A stretch of DNA of 64,000 nt from Solirubrum sp044628455 (GTDB lineage Bacteria; Bacteroidota; Bacteroidia; Cytophagales; Hymenobacteraceae), in the NCBI RefSeq assembly GCF_044628455.1, contig NZ_JBIYZW010000001.1:1798001-1862000 (forward strand). The letters are read 5' to 3'. The position numbers and the translations under genes were made by a program. The notes beneath the pieces were generated by a model that ran no database searches, was not told where the DNA came from, and saw nothing but the letters and a program-made list of their open reading frames with translations. This document shows, piece after piece, positions 52,563 to 60,735 of the stretch (its first letter is position 1; each line of letters starts with the position of its first letter).

Positions 52563-52738
52563 TGGCAAAAGCCCGTTTTCAGGCTCCGAAAGCCGTTTTT
52601 CCTGACCGGCAGTCGGAATATGCCTGCAAAGTGGTAATGAGTGGAAGAGGTTTGTCAAAATGGCAGTCGGCGGCGGCCGGCGCAATCCTGCACGCTGAGG
52701 TCCCGGATTCTACACTGCGCTGCCCGCGCCGGGCTTCG

Positions 52739-52746
52739 TATCTTTG
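52739..52746 (+). promoter_or_regulatory. -7 element (TATCTTTG) immediately before the metal-uptake operon
   Basis: Perfect TAnnTTTG match ending four bases before the GTG at 52751. It implies a very short or absent 5' leader for the first gene. Confidence 0.55.
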
Positions 52747-52750
52747 GGCT

Positions 52751-53215
52751 GTGAAAAAGCGTCCGCTGATTCTGCGCCTGTTCAGCTTGTGGCTGGCCCT
52801 GCTGGTGCTCACCTCCTCGGTGGGCCTGGCGGTGCAGCAGCACACCTGCCGGGCCAGTGGGCAAACGCAGCGGGCCGTGGTGCTCACTCCCCGTCACACC
52901 TGCGCCCCCCAGCCCCGCCAGCCGGCCGACTGCAATTCCCCGGCCGCGCCCCAGTTCAAAGGCGCCACCGTGCAGGACGGCTGCTGCGCCTTCAGCGTCG
53001 ACCACCACCACGTGGACGCGCCCTCGGCCCAGCTGAAATTGGCCCAGGCGCCGGTGCCGGTGTGGGTGGCCACGCTGCCCTCCCTGGGCTGGCCCGCCCT
53101 GGCGCCCGCTCTGGCTACGGTTTCCGCCGCCGAAGTGCTCTATGGCGCCGACGCTTCGCCCCCACCCCGGGCCGGCCGCACGCTGCTGACTTTCGTGTGC
53201 ACTCTCGTCGTCTAG
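52751..53215 (+). CDS. HYC_CC_PP-like membrane protein
   Basis: 154 residues from a GTG at 52751 (MKKRPLILRLFSLWLALLVL). An N-terminal transmembrane or signal segment is followed by QQHTC (Cys33), DCNSP (Cys61), the pair Cys78-Cys79 (DGCCAF) with nearby HHH, and near the end SPPPRAGRTLL. This order of HxC, CC and PP corresponds to the small Bacteroidota HYC_CC_PP family, often next to metal TonB receptors (recalled, not verified). It is first in a three-gene set with a TonB receptor and an HMA protein, suggesting metal, probably copper, handling. Confidence 0.75.
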   Translation: MKKRPLILRLFSLWLALLVLTSSVGLAVQQHTCRASGQTQRAVVLTPRHTCAPQPRQPADCNSPAAPQFKGATVQDGCCAFSVDHHHVDAPSAQLKLAQAPVPVWVATLPSLGWPALAPALATVSAAEVLYGADASPPPRAGRTLLTFVCTLVV

Positions 53216-53308
53216 GGCGGCTTCTTCCTGCCACCGGAGGTTTCCGGTTGGCTTTGCGCCGGGCCTGCCGCCCGCGCCTCCTCGGAAGAATGCCAACTCC
53301 CTGACTTC

Positions 53309-55603
53309 ATGAAACCATTCCTATTGAGCCACATCGGGCTCCGCTTGCCCCTGCTGGCTTTGGGCCTGCTGGGCAGCACCGCGGCCCGGGCGCAAACCAA
53401 TTCCACCCAGGCCGTGCGCGGCGAAATCACCGACGCGGCCTCCCGCGCCCCGCTGCCCGGGGCCGTCGTCCGCTGGCTGGGCACCAGCCACGCCGCCACC
53501 ACCGACGCCCAGGGCCAGTTTGTGCTGCCCCGCCCCGTGCAGGCCACCGACGGCCGCCTCATCGTCAACGCCCTGGGCTACGGGGCCGATACCATTGCGC
53601 CAGGCGCCTACGTGCGGGTGGCGCTGCGCGGCAGCAATGAGCTGCAGGAAGTGAAAGTGGAGGCCGAAGCCCTGAGCTACTCGGCCCTGACGCCCACCCA
53701 CACCCAGGTCATCAGCAGCCGCGACCTGACCAAGTCGGCCTGCTGCAACCTGGCCGAAAGCTTCGAAACCAACGCCTCGGTGGAGGTATCGACCTCCGAC
53801 GCGGCCTCGGGCGCCAAGCAGATTCAGCTGCTGGGCCTCGACGGCGCCTACTCGCTGCTGACGGTGGACAACCTGCCGGCGCTGCGCGGCCTTTCCACGC
53901 CCTACCGCCTCAACTACCTGGCCGGTCCCTGGATCGAGAGCATCGACATCATCAAGGGCATGGGCTCGGTAGTCAACGGCTACGAGTCGATTTCGGGCCA
54001 GGTGAACGTGCGTCTGCTGGAGCCCGACCAGACCGACCGCTTGCTGCTGAACGCCTACGTGAACGACTTCGGCAAATTCGACGTGAACGTGAACACCTCG
54101 GCCCGGCTCAGTCCCCAGCTCAGCACCGCGCTGATGCTGCACGCCGACCACCTGGGCACCCGCGTCGACCGTAACCGTGATGGCTTCCTGGATTTGCCGC
54201 TGGCCACGCAGTACAACCTGATGAACAAGTGGAAGTACAAATCGGGCCGGGCCGTGGTAAGCGAGCTGGGCGTGGGGGCCCTGCGCGAAACTCGCCAGGG
54301 CGGGCAGCTGGACTTCCGCCCCGAGGCCGGGAACCGGCACTACGGCATCACCCAGCAGACCGACCGCTACACGGCCTACAACAAAACCTCCTACACCTGG
54401 CCCACCCGCCCCTACCAGAGCCTGGGCTTGCTGGTCTCGGGCACCAGCCACGCATTTACCTCGGCCTACGGAGCAGCTGAGTTCGGCGACGCCCAGCGCC
54501 TGCGCCGCGAGTACAACGGTACCCAGCGCACGGGCCTGGCCACGCTGCTGTTTCAGAGCGCCATCGGCAACACGGCCCACGTATATCGCCTCGGGCTGAG
54601 CTACCTCTACGACGATTACCCGGAGCACCTGCGCACGGGCAACACCGCGGCCGAGCGCGAGCGGGGCCGCCGCGCCCGCACCGAGCAGGTGCCCGGGGCC
54701 TTCGCCGAGTACACCTACCAGAACTCGCGCAACTTCACCTTGGTGGGCGGCCTGCGCCTCGACCGCCACAACCTCTACGGCTGGGTGTTCACGCCACGCC
54801 TGAACGTGAAGTACGACGCCACGCCCACCACCATCCTGCGCGTGGCCGCCGGCCGCGGCTTCCGGGTGGCCAACCCCATTGCCGAAAACGCGGGCATGCT
54901 GGTCAGCAGCCGGCAGTTTCTGTTTGACGCCAACCTGCAGCCCGAGCGGGCCTGGAACCTGGGCGGCAGCCTTACCCAGTACTTCACGCTGGCCGGCCGC
55001 CAGGCCACCTTTGTGGCCGACTACTACCACACCGAGTTCCAGAACCAGATTGTGGCCGACGCCTACAACATGACCGGGCTGCTGTTCAGCAACCTGAGCA
55101 CCTACGGGGGCCGCTCGTTGTCGCGCAGCTTCCAGGCCGAGGTGCAGGTAGAGCCTATTAAGCGTCTGCAGGCCAAAGCCGCCTACAAGTGGCTGGACGT
55201 GCGCACCAGCTACGCCGCCGGCCTGCTGCCCAAGCCCTTGGTGCCCCGCCACCGGCTGTTTGGCAACCTGAGCTACGCCACGGCCTACGACAAGTGGCGC
55301 GCCGACTTCACCGTGCAGGGTTTCGGTCGCCGGCCCCTGGCCCATGCCCCCGGCCACGACAACGGGCACGAGGCCAGCGTGCTGCGCTTCGCCCCGCGCT
55401 ATGCCCTGCTCAACGCCCAGCTGGCCCGGGCCTTCAAGCGCTTCGACGTGTACGCCGGGGTGGAGAACCTGACCAACTACCGCCAGCGCAACCCCATCGA
55501 AGGCGCCGACCAGCCGTTCGGCCATAATTTCGACGCCGCCATGAACTGGGGGCCCATCTACGGTCGTTTGACTTACCTGGGCCTGCGCTACAAGCTGCAG
55601 TAA
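53309..55603 (+). CDS. TonB-dependent outer-membrane receptor
   Basis: 764 residues. Signal peptide ending AARAQ (about 29), CarboxypepD_reg-like domain (about 35-110: VRGEITDAASRAPLPGAVVRWLGTSHAATTDAQGQFVLP), plug domain (about 125-235: VISSRDLTKSACCNLAESFETNASVEV...IDIIKGMGSVVNGYESISGQVNV) and a beta barrel ending YLGLRYKLQ. The plug contains an unusual Cys-Cys pair. Flanked by the HYC_CC_PP-like and HMA proteins, so the ligand is more likely a metal complex (copper suspected) than a glycan; there is no SusD partner. Confidence 0.92.
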   Translation: MKPFLLSHIGLRLPLLALGLLGSTAARAQTNSTQAVRGEITDAASRAPLPGAVVRWLGTSHAATTDAQGQFVLPRPVQATDGRLIVNALGYGADTIAPGAYVRVALRGSNELQEVKVEAEALSYSALTPTHTQVISSRDLTKSACCNLAESFETNASVEVSTSDAASGAKQIQLLGLDGAYSLLTVDNLPALRGLSTPYRLNYLAGPWIESIDIIKGMGSVVNGYESISGQVNVRLLEPDQTDRLLLNAYVNDFGKFDVNVNTSARLSPQLSTALMLHADHLGTRVDRNRDGFLDLPLATQYNLMNKWKYKSGRAVVSELGVGALRETRQGGQLDFRPEAGNRHYGITQQTDRYTAYNKTSYTWPTRPYQSLGLLVSGTSHAFTSAYGAAEFGDAQRLRREYNGTQRTGLATLLFQSAIGNTAHVYRLGLSYLYDDYPEHLRTGNTAAERERGRRARTEQVPGAFAEYTYQNSRNFTLVGGLRLDRHNLYGWVFTPRLNVKYDATPTTILRVAAGRGFRVANPIAENAGMLVSSRQFLFDANLQPERAWNLGGSLTQYFTLAGRQATFVADYYHTEFQNQIVADAYNMTGLLFSNLSTYGGRSLSRSFQAEVQVEPIKRLQAKAAYKWLDVRTSYAAGLLPKPLVPRHRLFGNLSYATAYDKWRADFTVQGFGRRPLAHAPGHDNGHEASVLRFAPRYALLNAQLARAFKRFDVYAGVENLTNYRQRNPIEGADQPFGHNFDAAMNWGPIYGRLTYLGLRYKLQ

Positions 55604-55657
55604 GCGGGTTTTCGGCCTGCTCTTTGCTTTTCCGTCTTTCTACTGATTTCTTTTTCC

Positions 55658-56047
55658 ATGCAAGCTTTCCGCTCTTTCCTCAAGTCCGCGTTGCTCAGCC
55701 TCACCGCCGTTGTATTCTCGGCCCAGCTCAGCCAGGCCCAGCAAACTCCCGCCCCGGCCAAGTCGGGCAACGAAGAAGTTAAAATCAAGACCTCGGCCGT
55801 GTGCGGCATGTGCAAGGCCCGGCTGGAAAAAGCCTTGGCCTATGAGAAAGGCGTGCAAGCGGCCCTGCTCGACGTACCCAGCCAGGTGCTCACGGTGCAG
55901 TACCGCGCCGGCAAAACCACGCCCGAGGCCCTGCGCGCCGCCGTGGTAGCCACCGGCTACGACGCCGATGGCCAGACGGCCAACGACAAGGCGTACAACC
56001 GTCTGCCGGAGTGCTGCAAGAAAACCAACGCCATTCACGGCGACTAG
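55658..56047 (+). CDS. Secreted heavy-metal-associated (HMA) domain protein
   Basis: 129 residues. Signal peptide about 1-28 (FSAQLSQAQQ). HMA domain about 40-105 with the metal-binding Cys49-x-x-Cys52 (AVCGMCKARLEKAL) and ATGYDADG. C-terminal RLPECCKKTN adds a further Cys pair. A periplasmic copper (or similar metal) chaperone working with the upstream TonB receptor is inferred. The gene is followed by a very long hairpin. Confidence 0.9.
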   Translation: MQAFRSFLKSALLSLTAVVFSAQLSQAQQTPAPAKSGNEEVKIKTSAVCGMCKARLEKALAYEKGVQAALLDVPSQVLTVQYRAGKTTPEALRAAVVATGYDADGQTANDKAYNRLPECCKKTNAIHGD

Positions 56048-56059
56048 AGTACTTCCTGA

Positions 56060-56115
56060 CCCGCAACGCAACGGGGCGCCCGGCATTGCTGCCGGGTGCC
56101 CCGTTGCGTTGCGGG
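56060..56115. terminator. 26-bp hairpin between convergent genes
   Basis: Arms 56060-56085 and 56090-56115 pair over 26 bases with a single G:T-type mismatch, around the loop TTGC. No T tract. The right arm ends exactly where the convergent hypothetical gene's stop begins (56116). Likely acts as a bidirectional terminator or RNA stabiliser. Confidence 0.75.
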
Positions 56116-56679
56116 CTACGCCAGCGCCCCCACCTGCTCCTGCACTTCGAGCTCCAGCTGCATGCGCAGCGGCAGGGGCCGCGTCAGGCGGCGGCGGTGC
56201 GTGCCCGACAGCTCCACGGTAAACCAGTCGGCGCGCAGGTAGTCCAGCAGGTTGGGGCGACCCAACACCCGCAGGTCGATGTAGCCCGGGTGCACGTCGG
56301 CGGCGGTGAAAGCGGCCACCTCAATTTTGCCGTGGAGCGCCGACACAAAACAGCTGCCGCTTTCCAGGGCGGTGAGCGTGGGACTGTGGGGCTGCGGGGC
56401 GGTACAAGGAGCCTCGGGCAGCAGTTCGAGACGGGCCGCCCGCAGCGTGACGCCCTGTACCCCGGGTCGGGTAAGGGCCGTCAGGCAGGCCAGGGAATTG
56501 GGTAAAGTGGCCTCGGCCAGAAACAGCAGATCAAGGCTGGGGTCGAGGCGCAAATCCAGGCTGCGGGTATTGCTGGCGGCCGCCCGCCGGCGCTGGCGGC
56601 GCCCTTCGTAGCGGGCCAGGGTAAACGCGACTCCCAGCACGAGCGGAGCTGCCGCCGCAGAAATAGCTAAGCTGGACAT
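56116..56679 (-). CDS. Membrane-anchored hypothetical protein
   Basis: 187 residues from the ATG at 56679 (MSSLAISAAAAPLVLGVAFTLARYEGRRQRRR). One N-terminal transmembrane segment followed by a basic stop, then a predicted beta-rich domain with repeated short hydrophobic strands (LDLLFLAEATLP, GVTLRAARLELLP, GKIEVAAFTAADV, YIDLRVLG). Family not recognised; LEA/Ig-like folds are possible. The upstream extension to 56769 lacks support. Confidence 0.65.
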   Translation of the reverse strand: MSSLAISAAAAPLVLGVAFTLARYEGRRQRRRAAASNTRSLDLRLDPSLDLLFLAEATLPNSLACLTALTRPGVQGVTLRAARLELLPEAPCTAPQPHSPTLTALESGSCFVSALHGKIEVAAFTAADVHPGYIDLRVLGRPNLLDYLRADWFTVELSGTHRRRLTRPLPLRMQLELEVQEQVGALA

Positions 56680-56906
56680 GGCATCGAAGGTGAGTGGGTG
56701 AGTTGGGTCGCGGCGCGCCAGATCCGGGGTTCCGGCGGGGCTCCTCAATATCACTAAACAATATAGCATTTACTATGTATTTCACCAGCAACTTTCTGCC
56801 TGCCGAGTTCAGCCAACCCGCCCCGGGCATTTTCCCGGCCCGGTCATAGCGGTGAGCTTCTATATTAAGCTTATATTCACACCGCTTCTGTCGCAAGCAC
56901 CCCTCT

Positions 56907-57629
56907 ATGAAGATTACTTGTTTGCTTCTTGATGACGATCCGCTGGTGCTGGATCTGCTACAAGCCTACGTGGCCATGACGGATGTACTGGACGTGAAGG
57001 CGTCTTTTACCGACCCCCTGGAAGCACACAGCTATTTACTGGAAAACGAGGTGCAGGTCTTGTTTTCCGACGTTACGATGCCCCACCTCTCGGGTCTGGA
57101 CCTGGTGCGCTCCTTGCGGCAACCACCACTGGTGGTGCTCATGACGGCTCACCCGCAGTACGCCATGGAGGGCTTCAACCTGGACGTCATCGACTTCCTG
57201 CTCAAGCCGATTTCCCTCGACCGGTTTCTGAAAGCGGTGCACAAAGTGGCCGAGCTGCTGCGGCCAGCCCCGGCCGTGGACCACACCGGCCCCGTGGGCT
57301 CCTTCTTTATCCGTACCGACGCCCAGTTTCTGCGTCTGCACTACCGCGAAGTGCTTTACATCGAGGCCGTACACAACCTCACCCAAATCAATACCGTGGA
57401 CGGGCGCACGCACCTCACGCTGGTTGACCTGCCCCAGCTCGAAGCCCAGCTCCCCCCCACGCTGTTTGTGCGCACCCACGGCTCCTACCTGGTCAACGCC
57501 ACCCAGATCGAGTCGGTGAGCAACCAGGAAGTACGGGTGGCCGGCCGCGCACTGCCCCTGAGCCAAAGCTACCGCGAGCGGGTAACCGAGCGCGTAGTCA
57601 ACCGCCTGCTGATTCGGCCGCAGGTATAG
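56907..57629 (+). CDS. LytTR-family response regulator
   Basis: 240 residues. Receiver domain (1-118) with acidic pocket LLDDDP, phospho-acceptor Asp55 (LFSDVTMPH), Thr80 and Lys100 (LLKPIS), followed by a LytTR DNA-binding domain (about 130-235: FFIRTDAQFLRLHYREVLYIEAVHNLTQI...FVRTHGSYLVNATQIESV). Probably the partner of the convergent histidine kinase whose 3' end overlaps this gene by 32 bases. Confidence 0.93.
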   Translation: MKITCLLLDDDPLVLDLLQAYVAMTDVLDVKASFTDPLEAHSYLLENEVQVLFSDVTMPHLSGLDLVRSLRQPPLVVLMTAHPQYAMEGFNLDVIDFLLKPISLDRFLKAVHKVAELLRPAPAVDHTGPVGSFFIRTDAQFLRLHYREVLYIEAVHNLTQINTVDGRTHLTLVDLPQLEAQLPPTLFVRTHGSYLVNATQIESVSNQEVRVAGRALPLSQSYRERVTERVVNRLLIRPQV

Positions 57630-59652
57630 CCGCCGGTACCGTGGCGGGCTGCTCGCCGCCTTGCGGGGCCAGGGCCGGCAGGGTAAAGCAGAACGTGCTG
57701 CCCTCGCCCAACCGGCTTTCGAAGCTGAGGCGGCCGCCGTGGCGCTCCACGAAGTCCTTGCACAGGCGCAGCCCCAGCCCAATGCCTTTTTCCCGCGCCG
57801 TACCCAGGGTGGTGTGGGGCTCGGCCTCGGCCAGAATCTTGGCCTGATCGGCCACCGAAATACCCACGCCCGTATCGCTCACCCGAATTTCCCACTGCTC
57901 GCCCACCAGCCGGGCCGTCAGGGCCACCGTTCCCCCGGTGGGCGTAAACTTGATGGCGTTGCCGAGCAGATTCCGCAGCACCAGCCGGGCCATATTGGCG
58001 TCGGCCTGGGCCTGGCAGGGTTTGGGCAGCTGGTTGAGCAGCAGAATCTGCTTACGTTCGGCGTCGCCCAGCAGCAAGGCCAGGCACTCTTCGGCCATGT
58101 CGTCGAGGCGCACCCGCTCGGGGCGCAGGGAGGTTCCCTGCATCTGCGAAGCGGCCCAGTTCAACAGGTTGTCGAGCAGGCCCAAGGTGGTGTCGAGGGT
58201 GCGGGTGAGGCGCTGCGTATGGGTGGCCAGCCGCTCGGGGGGCAGCGCGCCCAGGTTCAGCAGGGCCAGCAACGAGTACAGCGAGCTGAGCGGGCTGCGC
58301 AGGTCGTGGGAAATGACCGAAAACAGGGTGTCCTTGGTGCGGTTGAGCCGGTCCAGCTCTTCCTTCTGCCGGCTGATGGCGGTGTTCTTGCGCTGCAACA
58401 GGCGGTTGACGCGCCGCTGCTCGCGCCGCCCCCGCACCAGGCCCGCCACCAGCAGCAGCAGCAGCGCCGTGCCCACCGCCAGCACGTTGCGCGCCAGCTT
58501 CTGGCGGCGCAGGTTGGCTTCCTGAATCAGCCGGTTCTTGGTCAGCAGCTCAATTTCCCGCTCTTTCTTGTCGGCTTCGTAGCGGGCGCGCAGCTCTTCT
58601 ACCTGGGTCAGGTGCCGTTCCCCGGCCGCGCTGTCGCGCAGGCTCACGTAGCGGGTCAGCGAGCCGAGGGCCCCGGTTACGTTGCCCTGGCGCCGCTGCA
58701 GCCGCGCCAGGGTCAGGTACAGCTCGCTTTTCCAGTCCAGGTCGCCGCTCACGCGGGCCAGCACAATGGCCCGCTGCAAAAGCTCCCCGGCTACGTTCCG
58801 ATGCCCCAGCGAGTCGTGGGCCGCGGCCAGGGCCTGGTACATGCGGCCGCGCAGGGCCGGGAAGCCGCGCGGGGGCAGCTGCGCCAGCGCCTGGGTGTAG
58901 AACCCCTGGGCCAGCACGTGGTTGCCCACAGCGGCGTACACCTGCCCGGTAGTCAGCAGCACGTGGCCGGTGCCGGTGCTGTCGCCCAGCTGCCGGGCCA
59001 GTCGGGTACTCTGCCCCAGGTAGTAAAGCGCCCGACTGAATTGCCGCCGGGCCAGGTGCATGCGCCCAACCGCGTGCAGGGCCACGGCGGCGCTGGCGGC
59101 ATTGCCCGAGCGCTGCCACAACCCATAGGCCAGCTCGTAGCGACGCTGCGCCTGGGGCCATGCCTGCTGACTGGCCGACAGGTCCCCCAGGTGCTCGTGC
59201 AGACTGGCCTGCGCGGCCGGATTGCCTACGCGCGCTGCCAGCTGCAGGGCACGCATGAAGGTTTGCCGGGCCTGTCCCGTGTCGCCCTGGGCCAGCTGCA
59301 CCCGCCCCAGCAGCCGCAGCCCTTCTGCCCGGTCGCCAATGCTGGCTAGCTGGTGCTGCCCCAGTGCCGCGCGAGCATGCTGCAGGGCAGGGCCGTAGCG
59401 CCGCAGCTCGAGCAGGGCCGTACCCAACCGTACGTGCACCGCGGCCCGGGCCGGTGAACCCGCGTTCAGGCGGCCCAAGTCTGCTTCAGCTACCCGCAGT
59501 GATTCCGCCGGATTGGGCGAAGTAAGCAGGGACAGGTTGCCGGCTGGCAAACTTCCCGCCCTCACCGGCCGCCGCCCAACGGCTCCAAACCCCAGCAGCA
59601 GCCCGAGCAGCAGGCCGATTGTCTGAGTCAACAAGGGCGAAAATCGGTTCAT
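57598..59652 (-). CDS. TPR-containing sensor histidine kinase
   Basis: 684 residues. N-terminal signal or transmembrane segment (about 10-24), then about 330 residues of TPR-like helical repeats (for example QLAQGDTGQARQTFMRALQLA) in the periplasm, a second transmembrane segment (about 393-410, LAVGTALLLLLVAGLV), a HisKA domain with phospho-acceptor His449 (VISHDLRSPLSSLYSL) and an ATPase domain with N box (NLLGNAIKFTPTGG), G1 (DTGVGIS) and G2 (GIGLGLRLCKDFVERHGG) motifs. Convergent with the LytTR regulator; the two genes share 32 bases at their 3' ends. Confidence 0.92.
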   Translation of the reverse strand: MNRFSPLLTQTIGLLLGLLLGFGAVGRRPVRAGSLPAGNLSLLTSPNPAESLRVAEADLGRLNAGSPARAAVHVRLGTALLELRRYGPALQHARAALGQHQLASIGDRAEGLRLLGRVQLAQGDTGQARQTFMRALQLAARVGNPAAQASLHEHLGDLSASQQAWPQAQRRYELAYGLWQRSGNAASAAVALHAVGRMHLARRQFSRALYYLGQSTRLARQLGDSTGTGHVLLTTGQVYAAVGNHVLAQGFYTQALAQLPPRGFPALRGRMYQALAAAHDSLGHRNVAGELLQRAIVLARVSGDLDWKSELYLTLARLQRRQGNVTGALGSLTRYVSLRDSAAGERHLTQVEELRARYEADKKEREIELLTKNRLIQEANLRRQKLARNVLAVGTALLLLLVAGLVRGRREQRRVNRLLQRKNTAISRQKEELDRLNRTKDTLFSVISHDLRSPLSSLYSLLALLNLGALPPERLATHTQRLTRTLDTTLGLLDNLLNWAASQMQGTSLRPERVRLDDMAEECLALLLGDAERKQILLLNQLPKPCQAQADANMARLVLRNLLGNAIKFTPTGGTVALTARLVGEQWEIRVSDTGVGISVADQAKILAEAEPHTTLGTAREKGIGLGLRLCKDFVERHGGRLSFESRLGEGSTFCFTLPALAPQGGEQPATVPAAIPAAESAGG

Positions 59653-59914
59653 GGCGGGGTGCAGCGGAAATATAGGTACCGCCTTCGGCCCCCAGGGGAC
59701 TCAAGGTTCGGCAACGCCCAACAAAATAGGCAATTGCGCGGGCCGCCAAAATTTGGTTGGTGCGGCAGCGCCGCAACCCGGGCCGAAATCAAGGTCTGGT
59801 CGCCCGGTTTCCCCGCCAAACCAGCCAAGTGGTCCTTTAGGCACTTACCCGGACACCACGTTCGTCTACCCTGATATAGCCTGGCAGGACAGGAGCCCGG
59901 AACTGCCGCGAGCC

Positions 59915-60712
59915 TTAGGCAGCTTTGGGCTGCTTGGCCCGCCATAGGCGCCACCAGGGCAGGTAAGGCTGGTCGTGGTGCTCGTAGTGGTAGCCAAAAA
60001 AGTAGCAGCTCACGAAGGCCCACAGGTGGTTACGCCCCTGACTACCCGACTTGTGGGCGTTGTCGGGGTCATGCTCGCCGCGGTGGGGCAGGTAGGTACC
60101 AAAGTAGAACAGCTGCACAGTGGCCAGCACCGCGGGCAGCATCCAGAACGCAATGACGTTGGCCGTAGGCAGGAAGTACTTGAGTACGTTGAAGGTCAGG
60201 GCCATGAGCAGCACCTGCGTGAGCGTGATGTAGTTGCGGGCAAAGCGCAGCAGCCAGAGCAAAAAGTGCGGGTGCTGCCCGTCGTGGAAATCGGGGTCGT
60301 CGGGGGTGGCTACGTGGCGGTGGTGGGCGTGGTGGCGCGGCAGCAGCCGCGGAAACCAGTTGTAGGCAAACAGGCCCGCCGCGAGCGTGCCCAGGGCGTT
60401 GTTCAGGCGCCGGTTCGGGCTGACCACGCCGTGCATGGCGTCGTGGGCGGTGATGAACAGGCCGGTGTAGAGGTGCGTCTGCACCAAAGCCAGCAGGTAA
60501 GGCCAGGGCGTGCGCCAGTCGGGCCGGTAGTAGCCCAGCAGCCAGGTCAGCAGCCCGGCCCAGCTCAACACAATCAGCAGCGCCACGGCTACGCCGCGGT
60601 AGCCCAGCGCCGCGGGCGCAATGCGGCGCTTCGCCCGCGAATGAGGGAATGAGTGAATAAGTGAACCCTCGTTCCCGTTGGCTCCAGCGCGGATGTTGTT
60701 GACTTTACTCAT
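59915..60712 (-). CDS. crtW: Beta-carotene ketolase CrtW-like fatty-acid-hydroxylase-superfamily enzyme
   Basis: 265 residues. Membrane di-iron oxygenase that adds keto groups to carotenoid rings. The three His boxes are present: HDAMH (90-94), HHAHHRH (127-133) and HYEHH (242-246), with ATPDDPDFHDG and QPYLPWWRLW typical of CrtW. Four hydrophobic segments. Residues about 16-26 (GSLIHSFPHSR) are encoded by an octamer repeat and the start codon lies in the repeat's other arm. The crtI, crtB and ispH neighbours support a carotenoid role. Confidence 0.88.
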   Translation of the reverse strand: MSKVNNIRAGANGNEGSLIHSFPHSRAKRRIAPAALGYRGVAVALLIVLSWAGLLTWLLGYYRPDWRTPWPYLLALVQTHLYTGLFITAHDAMHGVVSPNRRLNNALGTLAAGLFAYNWFPRLLPRHHAHHRHVATPDDPDFHDGQHPHFLLWLLRFARNYITLTQVLLMALTFNVLKYFLPTANVIAFWMLPAVLATVQLFYFGTYLPHRGEHDPDNAHKSGSQGRNHLWAFVSCYFFGYHYEHHDQPYLPWWRLWRAKQPKAA

Positions 60713-60720
60713 TCGCCAAT
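60639..60720. repeat. Octamer-word repeat covering the 5' end of crtW
   Basis: GAATGAGG, GAATGAGT, GAATAAGT, GAACC (60639-60667) lie within the crtW coding sequence. A second partial arm near 60704-60720 contains ACTCATTC, the complement of GAATGAGT, and holds the crtW start codon. Word and length resemble the element in the ftsW-murG gap. Confidence 0.7.
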
Positions 60721-60735
60721 CACTCCTTTACCACC

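Noticed and set aside
52631..52644. GTGG words ten bases apart on the plus strand upstream of the metal operon, like a second MraZ site
   Set aside because: Only two words, not at a promoter element and on the opposite strand from mraZ; chance is likely.
59653..59914. Possible small gene in the gap between the histidine kinase and crtW
   Set aside because: Open frames on both strands lack conserved features, signal sequence or plausible start context; nothing is supported in this 262-bp gap.
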